Position numbers and translations under genes: made by a program. Below the pieces are notes generated by a model. It saw only the letters and a list, made by a program, of their open reading frames with translations. It searched no databases and was not told the origin of the DNA. 64,000 nucleotides of DNA from the NCBI RefSeq assembly GCF_000002235.5, contig NW_022145599.1:9486897-9550896 (forward strand), given 5' to 3'. Below, piece by piece: positions 49,255-61,787 of this stretch. The first letter of the stretch is position 1. Every line of letters begins with the position of its first letter. This DNA is from Strongylocentrotus purpuratus. Lineage: Eukaryota > Echinodermata > Echinoidea > Camarodonta > Strongylocentrotidae.

Positions 49255-50390
49255 CAATAATTACTTTGGTAAAACTGCTTGTAGGTCCATTTGTAGTATT
49301 GCAATTTATCCAAAGTTGGATTCAATTTGATCAGTGGCCTCTACACAAATATTTCGTAACCATTTTAACCTTTTTATCATTCACAAATGTCGGCTAACTT
49401 GAAAATTCTGTGTTTTACATGATTTTTTCAAAACTTTCGAAAGGCTCCTAGGCTATGATTAGTTGATAGTAACGCTTAGCCACCTGAAATGAGCGTGTTC
49501 TGTTGTTAAGACTAATTACTGGCAACTGGCAACATTTTACCCCAGAGTATGCAAAGTATTAAGGTTTAAAAAAAAATCAATGCGGGGGCTCCGAAACAAC
49601 GCCCCGACCCTCTTCACACGTATGTGATTGTTTTGCCGGGGGCTCCTTCCTTAATATCATTCAGTAGGTCCTAGGAGAGCTCTGTACTAATACAGGCTGT
49701 CATATAACCACAAACCAATGTGATATTTCATGATATCTAACACGGGGGCTCTGGTACGACGCCCCCGCCCCCAAAACACACCTATATAAATGTTTTGTTG
49801 GGGGCTCCAACCCTAACAGCGTTTACCAGAAATTGCATTCGTGCAAGAAAAAAGTTTTTTTTTTTTTTTTTTTTTTTTTTTTCCTTTATAGTTTTTGGGG
49901 GGCTCCGGGATGATGCCCCCGCCCCTACACCCTTATATGAAATTATTGCCAGGGGGTCCTACCCTACTACCTTTCAGTAGGTCCTAAGGAAGCCCTGTAC
50001 AAAAGCAGGCTGTCGTATAACCACAAACCAATGTGATCTTACATGATATATAATATGGGGGCTCCGGTAAGACGCCCCCGCCCCCAAATCACCCCTATAA
50101 ACATTTTTTTTTTTGGGGGGGCTTCAACCTTAACATCGTTCAGAAGGTCCTAAAAAGCCCTGTACCAAAAATTACATTCGTACAACAACAATTCAATGTT
50201 ATTTTACCTTATATATTATTTAGGGGCTCGGGGATGACGCCCCCGCCCCCACACCTTTATATCAAATTTTTACCGAGGGCTCCTAGGCTATTATCGTTCA
50301 GTAGGTCCTAAGGAAGCCCTGTACCAAAAATGGCGCTTTTGTCCGCCGTGTAACGATAATCGATAATTTTGACGCTAAGCCACCTGACTA
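49255..50390. repeat. right terminal inverted repeat of Academ-like element
   Basis: Mirror of the left arm with the same five units (inverse of GGTACAGGG near 49680, 49825, 49995, 50160 and 50320) and the internal terminal word at 49473-49487. Differences from the left arm are scattered substitutions and small indels. Confidence 0.85.
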
Positions 50391-50393
50391 TTA

Positions 50394-51300
50394 TGAGCGT
50401 TTATAGCATGGTTTATAGTACCCGTTTTTTCATCATAAATCGCGAGCCACAAATGTATAAATGTTGAAATATAAACATGTATACAATTTAAATATGATTT
50501 GCAAAGCATATTGCTCAATAAATTATGCATATTGTTATTCTGGTGTGATAAGCCATTTGTCACATCGAACACCCAAGATGCTGGTGATAATATCATATGC
50601 TTTTGCGTAAGATAATTAGGGGTACATGTTTCATAATGTTGTGATATTTTTCTATTTTCAATCACATCAATGATAATTTATAAAGGCAAATCAAGCCTGC
50701 CCAATGTGTTAGGCCTGCGTTTCAAGGATACATTTTGTAATTATTAGTACTTACTAACAAGTTTTACACATGAGCCTTTATTTGTATAGATACATTTATA
50801 ACTAAATGTAAGGTATTCATGGGTGGCTTGCATAGATAGAACATACACAATGTTCTTGGACGGTGCGGACTATTTCACATGACCTGTGTCGTTGATTGAA
50901 TGGTCCTTTTTCGTGATTTAATCTTTGTTGGCTGCCTCGCTACGGGTCTGTTCTTTCGCCTGCTACGGGTGATTGTGTTTCGGTGGTCGGGTGAATGGCG
51001 TACGTTTCTTTGTTGCTAGGTGAGACAAGCATTAATGCCTTTCCTGCCTGGTGGCACGTAGTGTGCGCGGTTTGCTTTCTGGCTGTCGGGATGCAGTTAT
51101 TCGTGGCGGGTGGGTTGAATGGCTTTGAGGCGGGGCGCTCGTCTGGGCTTAGTGCATTGGATTCGGTTTCGTGTGTTCTTGAATTATATGCCAACAAGGT
51201 TCTGGCTCGTACATACAGCTGCTCGTACTCTGACTGTTGTCAATGTCTCCCATAATTTGTTTAGTCTAATCACGAGTGCAAATTAGACCTTTCTGTTGGT
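50394..51300. other. flank, possibly 5' UTR of the second LINE at its right end
   Basis: Sequence to about 50,930 is AT-rich and unremarkable. Positions 50,930-51,255 are clearly more GC-rich, with open frames on both strands but no recognised domain. This could be a GC-rich LINE promoter region; that is inference from position. Confidence 0.35.
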
Positions 51301-51790
51301 TAAGTTTAGGATCTTTTTTCTTCTTTTTTTTTTAAAAAGAAAGTTTTACATATTACATTACATGAGGTTATTTAAAAACATAAATGATATTGCATGTTTA
51401 AAGTGCGCATTAGATTGAGCTTAATCTCTATACTTTTTCTTTTAAATTCGATTCTCTATGTTCACAATTCATGATAAAGTTATGAGAATACCAAAGAGAT
51501 AACTCGATATACTTGCATAATTAATTTGAAAAGCTGTATTAATGTCCCATGGGCTACAACACTTTGCTTTTGAGACCTGTAAGTGATTATGATTATGTTG
51601 CCATTTTTACCTTTACTTATGTTTTCTTACAACACTTTTATTTTCAGCACTAGCACAACCATGTACACAAGAACGTACACACGTTCACAGAATTACATGC
51701 ACAGACTCACACTTCCACACATGGACAAAAACTCACACAGCGTGCTCTCTGTGGTTTTTCTTGTATACTTGAGATATTCCAGAATTCTTA

Positions 51791-52816
51791 ATGATTTTTC
51801 CTAACGCAAATTTTGACCAAGGTTTGATAAATGTTGAAAGCAAGTATTATACAGTAGAAGAATTTAATTCTAGTTTTAATTCATCCAATAATAACGATCA
51901 AATGTACGATGATTCAAACTCCATGAATCTTCAAGCCAATCCTGACTTTAGCCTATTTCACGTTAATAGTAGAAGTATGAATAAGAATTTTGAGTCCGTA
52001 CAAGAACTTTTTTTACAATTAAATAACTTCCAGTTTTCCATAATAGGCTTATCTGAAACTTGGCTCCATAACAATTCCCCACCTCTATTTAATATACCAA
52101 ACTATCACATGTTTCGTTCTGATCGTGACAATGGTAGAGGGGGCGGAGTAGCGCTATACATACATAATCATTTTAAAATTAAAGTTAGGTCTGACTTACA
52201 CACTGAAGGTGCTGAAGATTTATATATTGAAATATTAAATGATAAAACCAAAAACATAATAGTTGGCATAATGTATAGACCCCCTAATCATAATGTAGAC
52301 ATTTTCTTGGACAATTTTGATAGATGTCTTGATACTGTTTCCCGAGAAAATAAAGAAGTTTATATAATGGGCGACTTTAACATTAATCTTTTAAATTCTG
52401 ATGATAACCACATTGTGAAATTTAGTAGTACACTGCAATCTTACGCATTTAACCCACATATTGATAAACCAACAAGAATTTCATGTATTTCTCAAACTCT
52501 CATTGACAATATTTTTTCGAATGTAGCTCATAACAATTTTACAAATGGTCTGTTGTATTACGATATTTCTGACCATTTACCGATATTTATTATTTCTAAA
52601 GTTCACCTTGTTAAAAAAATTACTAAAAATAATTGTGCAATGCATAGAAAACAAACAAAACATAATATTGAATCATTAAACTTTGATTTAGCCAAAGAAG
52701 ATTGGGTCGAGGTATTATGTGTATCTGACGTAAATGTAGCATATGAAAAATTTCTAGAAATTGTATTACATTATTGTCATAAGAATATACCCCTTGTCAA
52801 AATAAAAAAAAGGTAA
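51791..52816 (+). pseudogene. LINE ORF2, endonuclease half, before a frameshift
   Basis: It encodes 341 residues from ATG. APE-type endonuclease motifs occur in order: FHVNSRSMNKNF, GLSETWLH, GGGVALYIH, GIMYRPPN, YIMGDFNINLL, TLIDNIF and SDHLPIFII. These include the conserved Asn, Glu, Asp and His positions. The frame ends at TAA directly after an eight-A run at 52804-52811, which shifts it relative to the RT part. Confidence 0.85.
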
Positions 52817-54788
52817 AAAGGCCAAACAACCATGGATTACTAAGGGTATTTTGCGTTCCATAGTCGCCCGTAATAAGTTGTATAAGGAAGCCCTTACAAG
52901 TCAATGTAACGACAAGCTTAAGAAGTATAAAACGTATAGGAATCATCTTACATCTCTTATACGATTGTCTAAGAAGTTATATTATTCTAACAACATAGAA
53001 AGTAATAAAAGTAACAATAATTTATTATGGAAAACTGTAAAGGAACTCTTAGGCAAGAAAAAGACAGAAAGTAATAAATGTTTCTTAATTGATGAACAAC
53101 AAATAACAGATCCAATTAAAATTTCAAAAGCTTTTAATGAGTATTATATAGATGTAGGCCCTAATTTAGCAGCTAATATTGATTCAGGTGACATGGACTA
53201 CAATAAGTCCTTGAATTTCCCACGTGAAAATTCCTTATTTCTTACTCCAACCAATGATTATGAAATTATTAATGTAGTTCAACACCTTAATTCTACAAAA
53301 TCTAGTGGCCATGATAGTATAAGTGTTCACTTATTGAAACAAATAATCTTTAATATGGTAACCCCCCTGACATATATATTTAATTTATCAATTTCAACGG
53401 GTGTATTCCCACATTTGCTTAAAATCGCTAAAGTGATTCCTATTTATAAAAAGGACGACTCCTCAGTAATAAGTAATTATAGGCCAATTTCATTATTACC
53501 AAGTATCTCTAAAATTCTCGAAAAAATAATATATAAAAGACTTAACACTTTCTTACAAAAAAATAATTCATTGATTCCTAACCAGTTCGGATTCAGAATT
53601 GGTCATTCTACCGATTACGCAATTCTGCATATGTATGATAAAATAATTGAGGCTTTTGCGAACAGTGAACATATTGTTGGAGTATTTATGGACTTGTCAA
53701 AAGCTTTCGATACGATTGATCATAAAATATTAATACATAAATTACAATACTATGGCGTAAGAGGTCAAGCTCTTTCATGGTTCACTAATTATTTACAAGA
53801 CAGACAACAATACGTATCTTTCCAAAATCATGAATCAACAAAATTAACAATTAAATGTGGAGTACCGCAAGGATCTATATTGGGTCCATTGCTATTTATT
53901 ATTTATATAAATGATATTATTGAAACCTCTTCACTTTTAAATTTTATCATCTTTGCTGATGATACGAGTATTTCTTATTCCCATAAAAACTTTGATACGC
54001 TCATAACGCGGTTAAACTGTGAATTAATGAAAATTTCTAGGTGGTTTAAATCTAATAAATTGTCATTAAACCTTAGTAAAACAAATTTCATTCATTTTAA
54101 ACAGACCAACGTACATGATATGAGAAATTGTAATATTGAGATTGATGGCTTGCCTCTCATTGAAAAACAATCTGTTAAATTTTTAGGAGTCTCTATTGAC
54201 TCTCATCTAAATTTTAATGAGCATATACGTAATATACATACATCAATATCAAGGAATATTGGAATACTGTATAAGTTAAAACAAATTCTTTCTGAAAGAT
54301 CTATGATTATATTATACAATTCTCTAATTTTATCACATGTGATTTATTGTAATATTGTATGGGGTAATTGTAGCTTAACAAGAATTAATTCCTTATTTTT
54401 GCTTCAAAAGAGAGCGATTCGCATGATCACTAACTCACATTATATATCACACACGGAACCTTTATTTCAGCGTTTAAAAACATTAAAAATACAAGATATC
54501 CACATTTTTCAGACATGCATTTTTATGTATAAATATTCTCATAATCAATTACCATCCCTATTTCACAATATTTACAGTTTAAACTCAAACATTCACACAT
54601 ACCCCACACGTTGTTCAACAAATTATCACTTAGAAAATCCTAAAATACTTTTAGCACAAAAATCAGTAAGACATCATGGACCAGATGTTTGGAACTCCTT
54701 ACCAAATTCAATAAGGCATTGTTCATCTCTCTATTCTTTTAAAGCATCTCTCAAAAAAACTCTTATATCGAAGTATCTACATAACTGA
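52809..54788 (+). pseudogene. LINE ORF2, reverse-transcriptase half, after the frameshift
   Basis: It continues as KGKKAKQPWITKGI, the usual linker after the endonuclease, then runs open to 54788. RT landmarks are IPIYKKDD, NYRPISLLPSISKILEK, NQFGFRIGHST, GVFMDLSKAFDTIDH, GVPQGSILGPLLF and catalytic FADD. The C-terminal region includes VKFLGVSID and RAIRMI. No start codon of its own is needed; translation would normally come from the upstream half. Confidence 0.85.
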
Positions 54789-54983
54789 TTTCAACATGCA
54801 GTAGGCAATTGTCAAATTTCGGTCACATTGCAACTCAGTTTTGCAATTTTTTTTTTCTATTTCGTATTTCTTAATTTCCTTTATTGTAAAGGCTGTATTT
54901 GTTTCTACTCGACTATACCACACAGAGCTACGTACACTTCCACTATTTGTTACAAACACATACAAACACGCACGCTCGCGTGC

Positions 54984-55052
54984 ACGTGCACACACACACA
55001 CACACACCCACACATGCACACACGCACACACACAATATATATATATATATAT
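54984..55052. repeat. (AC)n/(AT)n microsatellite
   Basis: An almost pure CA tract followed by TA repeats in the LINE 3' UTR. Three overlapping open frames here (His/Thr-rich) are repeat artefacts. Confidence 0.95.
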
Positions 55053-55452
55053 ACACTTGCACAACACACTCACCAACTCATACACAAAGATCGCTTGAAC
55101 ACTTTTTCATTTTAAGTTTTACCTTAAGATTTTTTTTTGTTTTGTTCTTGTTTTTTTTTTTTTTTTTTAGGCCGCCATCCTTGTCAAGCTTTGCTTATGA
55201 TTGCGGTCTCCTGCACTTTTCCACCAGAATAGTTAGGATAATACTTTAAATTTATGATAATATGTTATGGAAATAATAAGTTTCGTTATTATAATTATGT
55301 ACATATATTATGTAAAAAAACATTTTGACATGAAGAAATTATTGTTTGTTTATGTTGTATTATACCTTACATGTATATTATGTTATTTGTTATTCAGTTA
55401 TATTTTATTTGGAAAAAATGCAGAAATAAAATCAAATCAAATCAAATCAAAT

Positions 55453-55815
55453 ATATAATATGCCTAGCAACCGAAATAGTACGTGCTCTCAGAAACCAAA
55501 TTAGACTACCGGTCAAATAATACATGAAATATGACCTGATTCAAAGTGACAGACATGACTTGCAGTCTGAAACATGTACATAATGCATCTCGAGGGCCTT
55601 CGGTCTAGTGAACCCTCTGAAAAGTGATTAGAAGGCCCACGAAAATATTATTATTATTAGTAGTATTATCATTATTGTTGAGATTATTGTTCTTATTGTT
55701 ATTATCATTATTATTATTATCATTATTAGTAGTATTATTATCATCATTATTGTTATTATTTTTCTTATTGTTATTATCATTTTCATTATCATTATTGTAA
55801 TTCTTTTTCTTATAA
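55453..55815. repeat. ATT/ATC-rich microsatellite stretch
   Basis: Positions 55647-55810 are dominated by TTATTATTATCATT-type trinucleotide repeats. No gene. Confidence 0.85.
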
Positions 55816-57693
55816 TTAGGTGGTCTGTCGATGACAGATCACCTATTGATTTCGTTAGAATTTTCTTTCTTTATTCTTTATTCTTTATTCTTTATTCTTT
55901 CTTTATTTATTTTTATTTATTCCGTACACTTTTTTTGTGTATACGTTTACTCGAACTCGACCTGGTCAATTTCCTTCAAATTTCTGCTAGTCATCAGGCC
56001 CTATGATATGAAGTTCCCGAAACCTTTTTCAAGTTCATGGGGTCATCGTGACGTCATCCAGGCGCCATTTTGTAAAAATCAGGTCATTATCATATCTCAA
56101 TAACGAGTCATCAAAAATAAACCATATTTGGTATACATCAACTTCAGGTCAAAGGTCAACTGAAAATTTCATCAAATTTTGCGCGCGCACCTCGACGCGC
56201 ACGTACGCGCGCATTAAATTTTTAAAATGCTCAAATTCGTTCCAAATTAATTTTCTATACGTTTCAGGCCATTTTAAGCATTTTGCAAAAAAACGCGCGC
56301 ACGCACATGCGCGCGCGTTTTCGCGCGTAATTGCATCTTCCAACATAGAATCGCCAATTTTTTTCTGTCATCATATTTGACACATTTTTCCAAGCATTTT
56401 GATACCTTGTTCAACTTTTTCTGCCCATTAATAACGGAATGAGCGTCCGTTTAAGATAATTACCGTGCGCGCGAGCTTTTGTAATACATAGCATACATGG
56501 GCAAAAACATGCCTGTACAAAATCCATTGTAGCGCTTTAGGATTTAAGGTGACCCCAAGTTTTTTTTCATATTTTGATAGAGTATGAATCGGAGATATGA
56601 TTTCATGTTTCATTTGACCCTCAATTAACTCATGACGTCATCATAATGGCCTCCGAACTCAAAATTTCAATTTTCATATTATGACGTCAGCAGATTTTTG
56701 GAAAATTGATTGTATCTCTGCAAATGTTGATCAATTTTCTTCCAAATTTTGATATGATCTAGCTTAGACAATTCTCTACAAATGCAGTCAACACAATATT
56801 TCATTTTGACAAAGGTATCATGGCGTATTTTTGCGATTAAAGGTGGCATGTCAATTTTTCACATTTTGCGTGTATTCTCTATCGGACATGACTTTTTCTC
56901 AAAACTGGATTCTACATTCTCGTCTTTCGCGAGCAATATCTCCGTCGTTTTATCTTTATTTACGCTGAGCTTTGAGTATGTTGTAGCTGAGACAATAAGC
57001 TATCCTAAGTGTGCCCTTTATTTTTCATTCAGATGCCGGGATCATGCTCATATTTCACTTCCAAAGTGGGATTTGAGAATTCCATTTCCCGTTTACGTGT
57101 AATCTCTATGGGAAATGTTTTGGTATATCCGTAACGCACTTGACTTCCGACCTCGAGGTCCCTGGTTCGAGTCCGGGCGTCTCCAACAATTTTTTCTTCT
57201 CTTTTTTTTCTTTTTGACCTTTCACTGTACCATCTCCTTTCAATATTAAAACACGTACAATCGCAAATAATGTAATAAACAACCATATTTACTTTATTAT
57301 TACCCTATTATCACTTGATCCAATATTTTTTGCGTGCAATCCTTATGCGAGATGACTTTTTCTCAAATCTGGATTCTACAAAATCTTGTCTTTTGCGAGC
57401 AATATCGCCGTTATTTCGGCTTGATTTTTGTTGATTTTTGAGTATGTTGTAGCTGTGACTATAAACTATCTAAATGTTCTCTCATTTTTGTCAGTCTGAT
57501 GTCATCATGGTCTGTTGATGATAATCATCAACATCATCATGATGATCATCATCATCATCGTCATCACCATTACTATCAAGATCATCATCATCATCATGAT
57601 GATCATCATTGTTTACATGTCTATATAACTTCTCCCTTTCTCAATAAAGTAAATATTATAATCTATCATAAGACTTGAAGACAGACCACCTTA
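55816..57693. mobile_element. ~1.9-kb inverted-repeat element with tRNA-like segment
   Basis: The left end TTAGGTGGTCTGTC (55816-55829) is mirrored by GACAGACCACCTTA at 57680-57693. The interior contains alternating CG/CA-rich text (GCGCGCGCAC...; about 56180-56330), the tRNA-like segment at 57111-57185 and a (CAT)n-rich stretch at 57510-57612. No transposase was recognised. Terminal repeat length and target duplication are uncertain. Confidence 0.5.
57111..57185 (+). tRNA. tRNA-shaped segment (tRNA pseudogene or SINE head)
   Basis: 75 nt with a perfect Pol III B box GGTTCGAGTCC (57164-57174). The T-arm CCTGG-TTCGAGT-CCGGG pairs fully, and the acceptor ends GGAAATG and CGTCTCC pair at 6 of 7 positions, followed by a discriminator A. 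The D-arm region resembles TGG...TAACGC of arginine tRNAs. The anticodon stem (CTTGA/CCTCG) does not pair, so it is unlikely to be a working tRNA. Confidence 0.45.
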
Positions 57694-58159
57694 ATCGTCC
57701 TCGTGACGATTTAAATTCTAGTTATTATTACTGTTAATATTATCATTATTATCATTAACATTATTAGTATTATTAATCATAATAATTTGTTTTCATTGAA
57801 AGCATAGGTCTCGCCGGCTGTTTCATGTGCAAGAGTGGTTAAAGTCGTCAAAAGAACAGTGTCCCTTCCATTCTAACTAAATTGTCATTTGAAACATGTG
57901 CAATCATATGTATTTTTTCGGGGTGTTTTCTGTTATTCTGTTTTATTTACTATTTCAGGCGTAAGCATTTTTCATCAGGGATGGATCCAGGATTATATGC
58001 AGATGGAGGGGAGGGGGGGGGGGGGATGGGGGGGGGGGGGGGTGGTGTGCAATTACCAAAATCTGTGAAAAAGCACATTTGAAAATAAGTTTTGACAAGT
58101 AAGCAACATCGTTCAGGTGGCCTAACATACAAAGGGGCACTAAAACAAAAAAATGATAA
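57694..58159. other. intergenic with ATT repeats and G-runs
   Basis: ATT/ATC trinucleotides near 57725-57785. Near 57978-58042 is an ATGGATCCAGG motif followed by G-runs, the same text type as near 11,970 and 43,286. Open frames across the G-runs are artefacts. Confidence 0.6.
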
Positions 58160-58453
58160 ATGCATGGTGGTTTTTAGATATTTTATTACTATTACCTGTT
58201 CATTGATTTTATTCAAATTTCATTCATGCTCGATTAACTCTTTATAATTATTTGTCAAGGGCCCCTCCTAACAGCTTTTACTTTCTAAGTGGTCCTTCCA
58301 ATGTGTATTTTTGTTAGTATTCAATATGTAATTATTATGTTTTTAATGGAGAAAATTTTTAATTGCAATTGAAAACAATTTGGAATATTGCAGTAGGCAC
58401 AATAACTATTGTTCAGAGGCTGGCTGTGCTCCCCCGCTTCTGTTAGTGTGATT

Positions 58454-58567
58454 ATGATACTGCAAGTGTACATTTTTTAATTTCCTTTTAACCATATCAT
58501 TAATCTCGCTATGATACTGCAAGTGTACATTTTTTAATTTCCTTTTAACCATATCATTAATCTCGCT
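58454..58567. repeat. exact 57-bp tandem duplication
   Basis: Units 58454-58510 and 58511-58567 are identical, beginning ATGATACTGCAAGTGTACAT. Identity implies a recent event. Confidence 0.95.
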
Positions 58568-59037
58568 GAAATTGAATAGAGTCGTGTTTTCGGGGTCATT
58601 TCGTAGGGAGGGGTTGGTAAACATAAAACATGTTTAATATATATACTGTTTTACTATCATGTTTTTTTTTCTTTCTTCTCTCTCTCTCTCTCTCTCTTTG
58701 CTTTTTCCTTTTTATTCGAAAAGAAAACAAAATAGTTGTAAAATAGTATTACGAGTAATTTAATTTATTTTTCATCCCTGAATATATTTCAGAAGAGACA
58801 TGCAATAGTACGTTAGTTTGTGTCATTTTACTGGTTATTGTCATCTTTACTCTTACACTCAATTATCTTTGTAGGACTTTAATCTTGAATTATTTTATCC
58901 AATGTTATTACAAAAAATGAGAATGATACAGTTTGGATTTTAATTAATAAAAATTTGAATTGAATTGAACTATTTTTTTTACAATTTTCAATTTCTGGAA
59001 TGATATGGCGGCATGTGATTGTGCAGCCGTTCACATT

Positions 59038-60789
59038 TCGGTATACCCAAAATCAGGGTGCAAAACCATTGGCACTTGGGTCCAAAAATAAAGTATGCAA
59101 TATAGCAGTTTCATCAACCCCAATTTATTCATCCATACCCTAGGGTTAATACCCTGCAATATCCTGGAGGAAACTATCTTGGTTATTATTTTATGAACAG
59201 CAACACAACAGGGGGTGGTATCCTGGTAGTTGTTACACTACACAAAGCTACTGACATGGAATTTTCAAGCATTGTTTACCTTAACACACAAATATTTTGC
59301 ACTTCTTTGGGGAATTTCTTGACCATTTGTGAAAAATTAAAACATTCACACACACTTCAGTCCATAAATTAGATGCAGTATATACACATCAGAGGTATTT
59401 AACACAAGGTCAAATCTAATAAATGCCATTTTTTTTAAAACCTGAAACTTTTTAAAAAGCCAACCAAATATTGGTAAATGAGACAAATTCCAAACTTTAG
59501 TCCCATCTGTATACATATGAAAACAAATCAAATTGCTAGGAAGGCTCGTTTCATATCATAAGTTGTCCAAAAAAACTTATGTACAAAATCCTATAGGATG
59601 TTATGGACACTACATTTTACTCATATAGTATACATGCTATTCTTTTTTTTCCTGCCATCATTGTTGTTGCTGCATATCTTGAGGCCAACAGAGAGTATGT
59701 TTTCAAATCCGTATTACCAAGTCTCTTGGATAGAAGCAGAAAAATCTGACAAACAGAAAATACAAGTTGTTCTATGTCGTTCCAGGGTTGGCCCCATTGG
59801 GGTATTTTTGTTCTTCTTCTCCATCTTCTTTGTTCACTTTTAAACATTGAAAGAAGCCTAATTTAGTCATAAGAACATGAAAGAAGCATAACTATTTAGA
59901 CAATTATGGAAGATGAAGGAAGACATCTTAATATATAATGATATAACGAAGGAAAGCATGAGGAAAGAAGGAACAAGAGAATAAAAAAGATAACAACTTA
60001 AGAAAAGAAAAAGAAGAATAAAGAAAAGGATAATAATTAGAAATAAGGAAAAGGAGAAATAAAAAATAAAAAGGGAAGAAGAGACAAAAAAGGGAATAAT
60101 ACAGTACATTATGTAGCATAATCAAGGTGAGCCTCTAATTAGACATAAGCATGGAAACCCTAGATATTTGAAAATACGAAAAGACAACCTTTACTGTACC
60201 AGATTTGCTCAGTGAGACCGAAAAACAATATGTTTGGAAAAGAAAGTTCACATGGTGTCCTTGTATATTATGTGGTGCAGGATTCAATGTGCGTTTGGAG
60301 AAGATTGCACTGCATGTGTTGTCCTCGTATCGTATGGGCTGCAGGGTATATTCAGTATTTTTATAACCCGTGTTTAGGAACTCGTTAAAATAGCGTTGGA
60401 AAATTTGGGGTCTTAAAAAGACCACAGTCTGTAATAAATTTGTATTTTGACTACCTTAGTGGTATACTTGTAAAACCTTAGACAGTGTACGCCGAAAAAC
60501 AGGAACGAAGCATTTTAAAAACTGAAGAAGTGGCCACAAACCATTTGATTAAATGACTTTAATTTAATTAATCTATAAGCAAAATTATGAATTAATCAAT
60601 AGTCATTTCTCTATTACCATTCTCACACAGCCAACACAAATGAAATTCAAACAAAAGTTGCTGCCTGATGAAGAACTCATATGGTCCAACATTTCAGGCC
60701 ACAGGACATTTGATTAAATGACTTTGTGTTTCCAGGAGAGATGTGTAAAACTGTAGGTAGAATAGTTGCACCCTGATTGTGGTTTACCG
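59038..60789. mobile_element. 1.75-kb element with CGGTA...TACCG termini
   Basis: The left end CGGTATACCCAAAATCAGGG and the reverse complement of the right end CGGTAAACCACAATCAGGG match over about 26 bp (both continue TGCAA). It interrupts family X copy D. ATT lies on both sides (59035-59037 and 60790-60792), where sister copies read CACATAGTC or CACAATGTC without insert. Interior frames lack recognised transposase motifs, so it is probably non-autonomous. Superfamily unassigned. Confidence 0.65.
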
Positions 60790-60857
60790 ATTGTCATCAC
60801 GTGATAATGCCATTGCGAAATACATGCCCCTGTATAGGAATGAGTCGCGTGCGGTTA

Positions 60858-61577
60858 CACAGTGCGACCCAGAATAAACGAAACCGAGAATTATGGACGT
60901 TTCATCATAATTTAATCACAATTATAAACAATAAATGACACTCATATGATGCATATTTCACGCATGAGTGATTAAATGCAATTTGAAGGAAGGAAACCGA
61001 AAAGCCATTTAGCGGGCGGTATCTGAATTTCGAAGAAAAATTCACATTTCTAGAAAGGTCATTTTCTGCTCTTTCATATGACACCTCAATCAGAAAAAAA
61101 TGAGCCAGGAATAACCAAGTTCTGTTTGTTTAAAGTGATGCTTGCATTTCCATAATTTGATTAAACGAATTCGTTTTCACTGGCTGCCTGCCGTAGCAAC
61201 AAACGGAATTGACAAAAGACTTAACTCCGTTTCGTTGACGATCAGACATAGACGAAAAACTTCATGCAAGGCTGATTGTCAATGAAACGGAGCTAAGTCT
61301 TTTGTCAATTCCGTTTGTTACTACGGCAGGCAGCCAGTGGAAATTAACTTTTAAAATCAAATTATGGAAATGCAAGCATCACTTTAAACTAACAGAGCTT
61401 GTTGGTGTCCCTTCTTAAAATTGCTTTTAATCACTCATGCGTGAAATATGCAACATATGGGTTGCATCAAACGAAAGATGAGGATCTAAGCTTATGTGTC
61501 ATTTATTAATTATAACTGTGATTAAGTTATGATAAAACATCGATAATTCTTGGTTTCGTTTTTTCTGGGTCGCACTG
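60858..61577. mobile_element. 720-bp giant hairpin element at a TA site
   Basis: The ends share ACAGTGCGACCCAG. Almost the whole element is self-complementary: AATCACTCATGCGTGAAATATG, TGCATTTCCATAATTTGATT, GCTGCCTGCCGTAG and AATTGACAAAAGACTTA words recur inverted around a centre near 61235-61260. TA flanks are at 60856-60857 and 61578-61579. Non-coding MITE or fold-back type. Confidence 0.75.
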
Positions 61578-61787
61578 TATTGCTAGGTTTCTGATCAGGA
61601 AGTTCTTGGATTGCAAAACGTACATGATTATATGTTCGCGGTCACATCTATTAAAGTCGTCTGTTTGGAGCCAGAAGGGCATTATCTCACTTTTTGTTTG
61701 GTGGGGTGTAGGATACAGAGAAAAATACTGGTATCATTTCGTAGATTTAATTCTGCTCTTCTAACACATTTGATAAAACACTATGTA

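Larger units (their letters stand above)
42019..50390 (-). mobile_element. Academ-like DNA transposon, complete-looking, 8.37 kb
   Basis: Termini TAGTCAGGTGGCTTAGCG (left) and their inverse (right, ending CGCTAAGCCACCTGACTA) are flanked by TTA on both sides (42016-42018 and 50391-50393). Inverted arms run about 42019-43173 and 49255-50390, well conserved across the arm. The interior holds one minus-strand gene (43751-48199) without breaks. A 3-bp duplication, a single large protein with XPG/FEN1-like nuclease motifs and a cysteine-rich tail match what is known of Academ transposons (sea urchin and other invertebrates); the superfamily call is inference. A minus-strand AATAAA lies near 43250. 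It looks autonomous. Confidence 0.75.
51300..55452 (+). mobile_element. CR1/L2-type LINE with (AAATC)n tail
   Basis: ORF2 is split into an endonuclease part (51791-52816) and a reverse-transcriptase part (52809-54788). A 3' UTR of about 660 bp follows, containing (AC)n and (AT)n microsatellites (about 54984-55052). It ends in tandem AAATC units near 55428-55451, the pentamer tail typical of CR1/L2-related LINEs. No separate ORF1 was recognised, so the copy may be 5'-truncated or of a single-ORF type. The 5' border is not defined. Confidence 0.75.

Noticed and set aside
50940-51255. Overlapping 85-codon frames on both strands in the GC-rich patch
   Set aside because: No recognised domain; GC-rich composition alone lengthens open frames. 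Treated as possible LINE leader.
54777-55249. Several overlapping open frames rich in His, Thr, Tyr or Cys/Val
   Set aside because: They translate (AC)n and (AT)n microsatellites in the LINE 3' UTR and have no independent support.
57111-57185. A functional tRNA gene
   Set aside because: The anticodon stem does not pair and it lies within a repeat element; kept as tRNA-like only.
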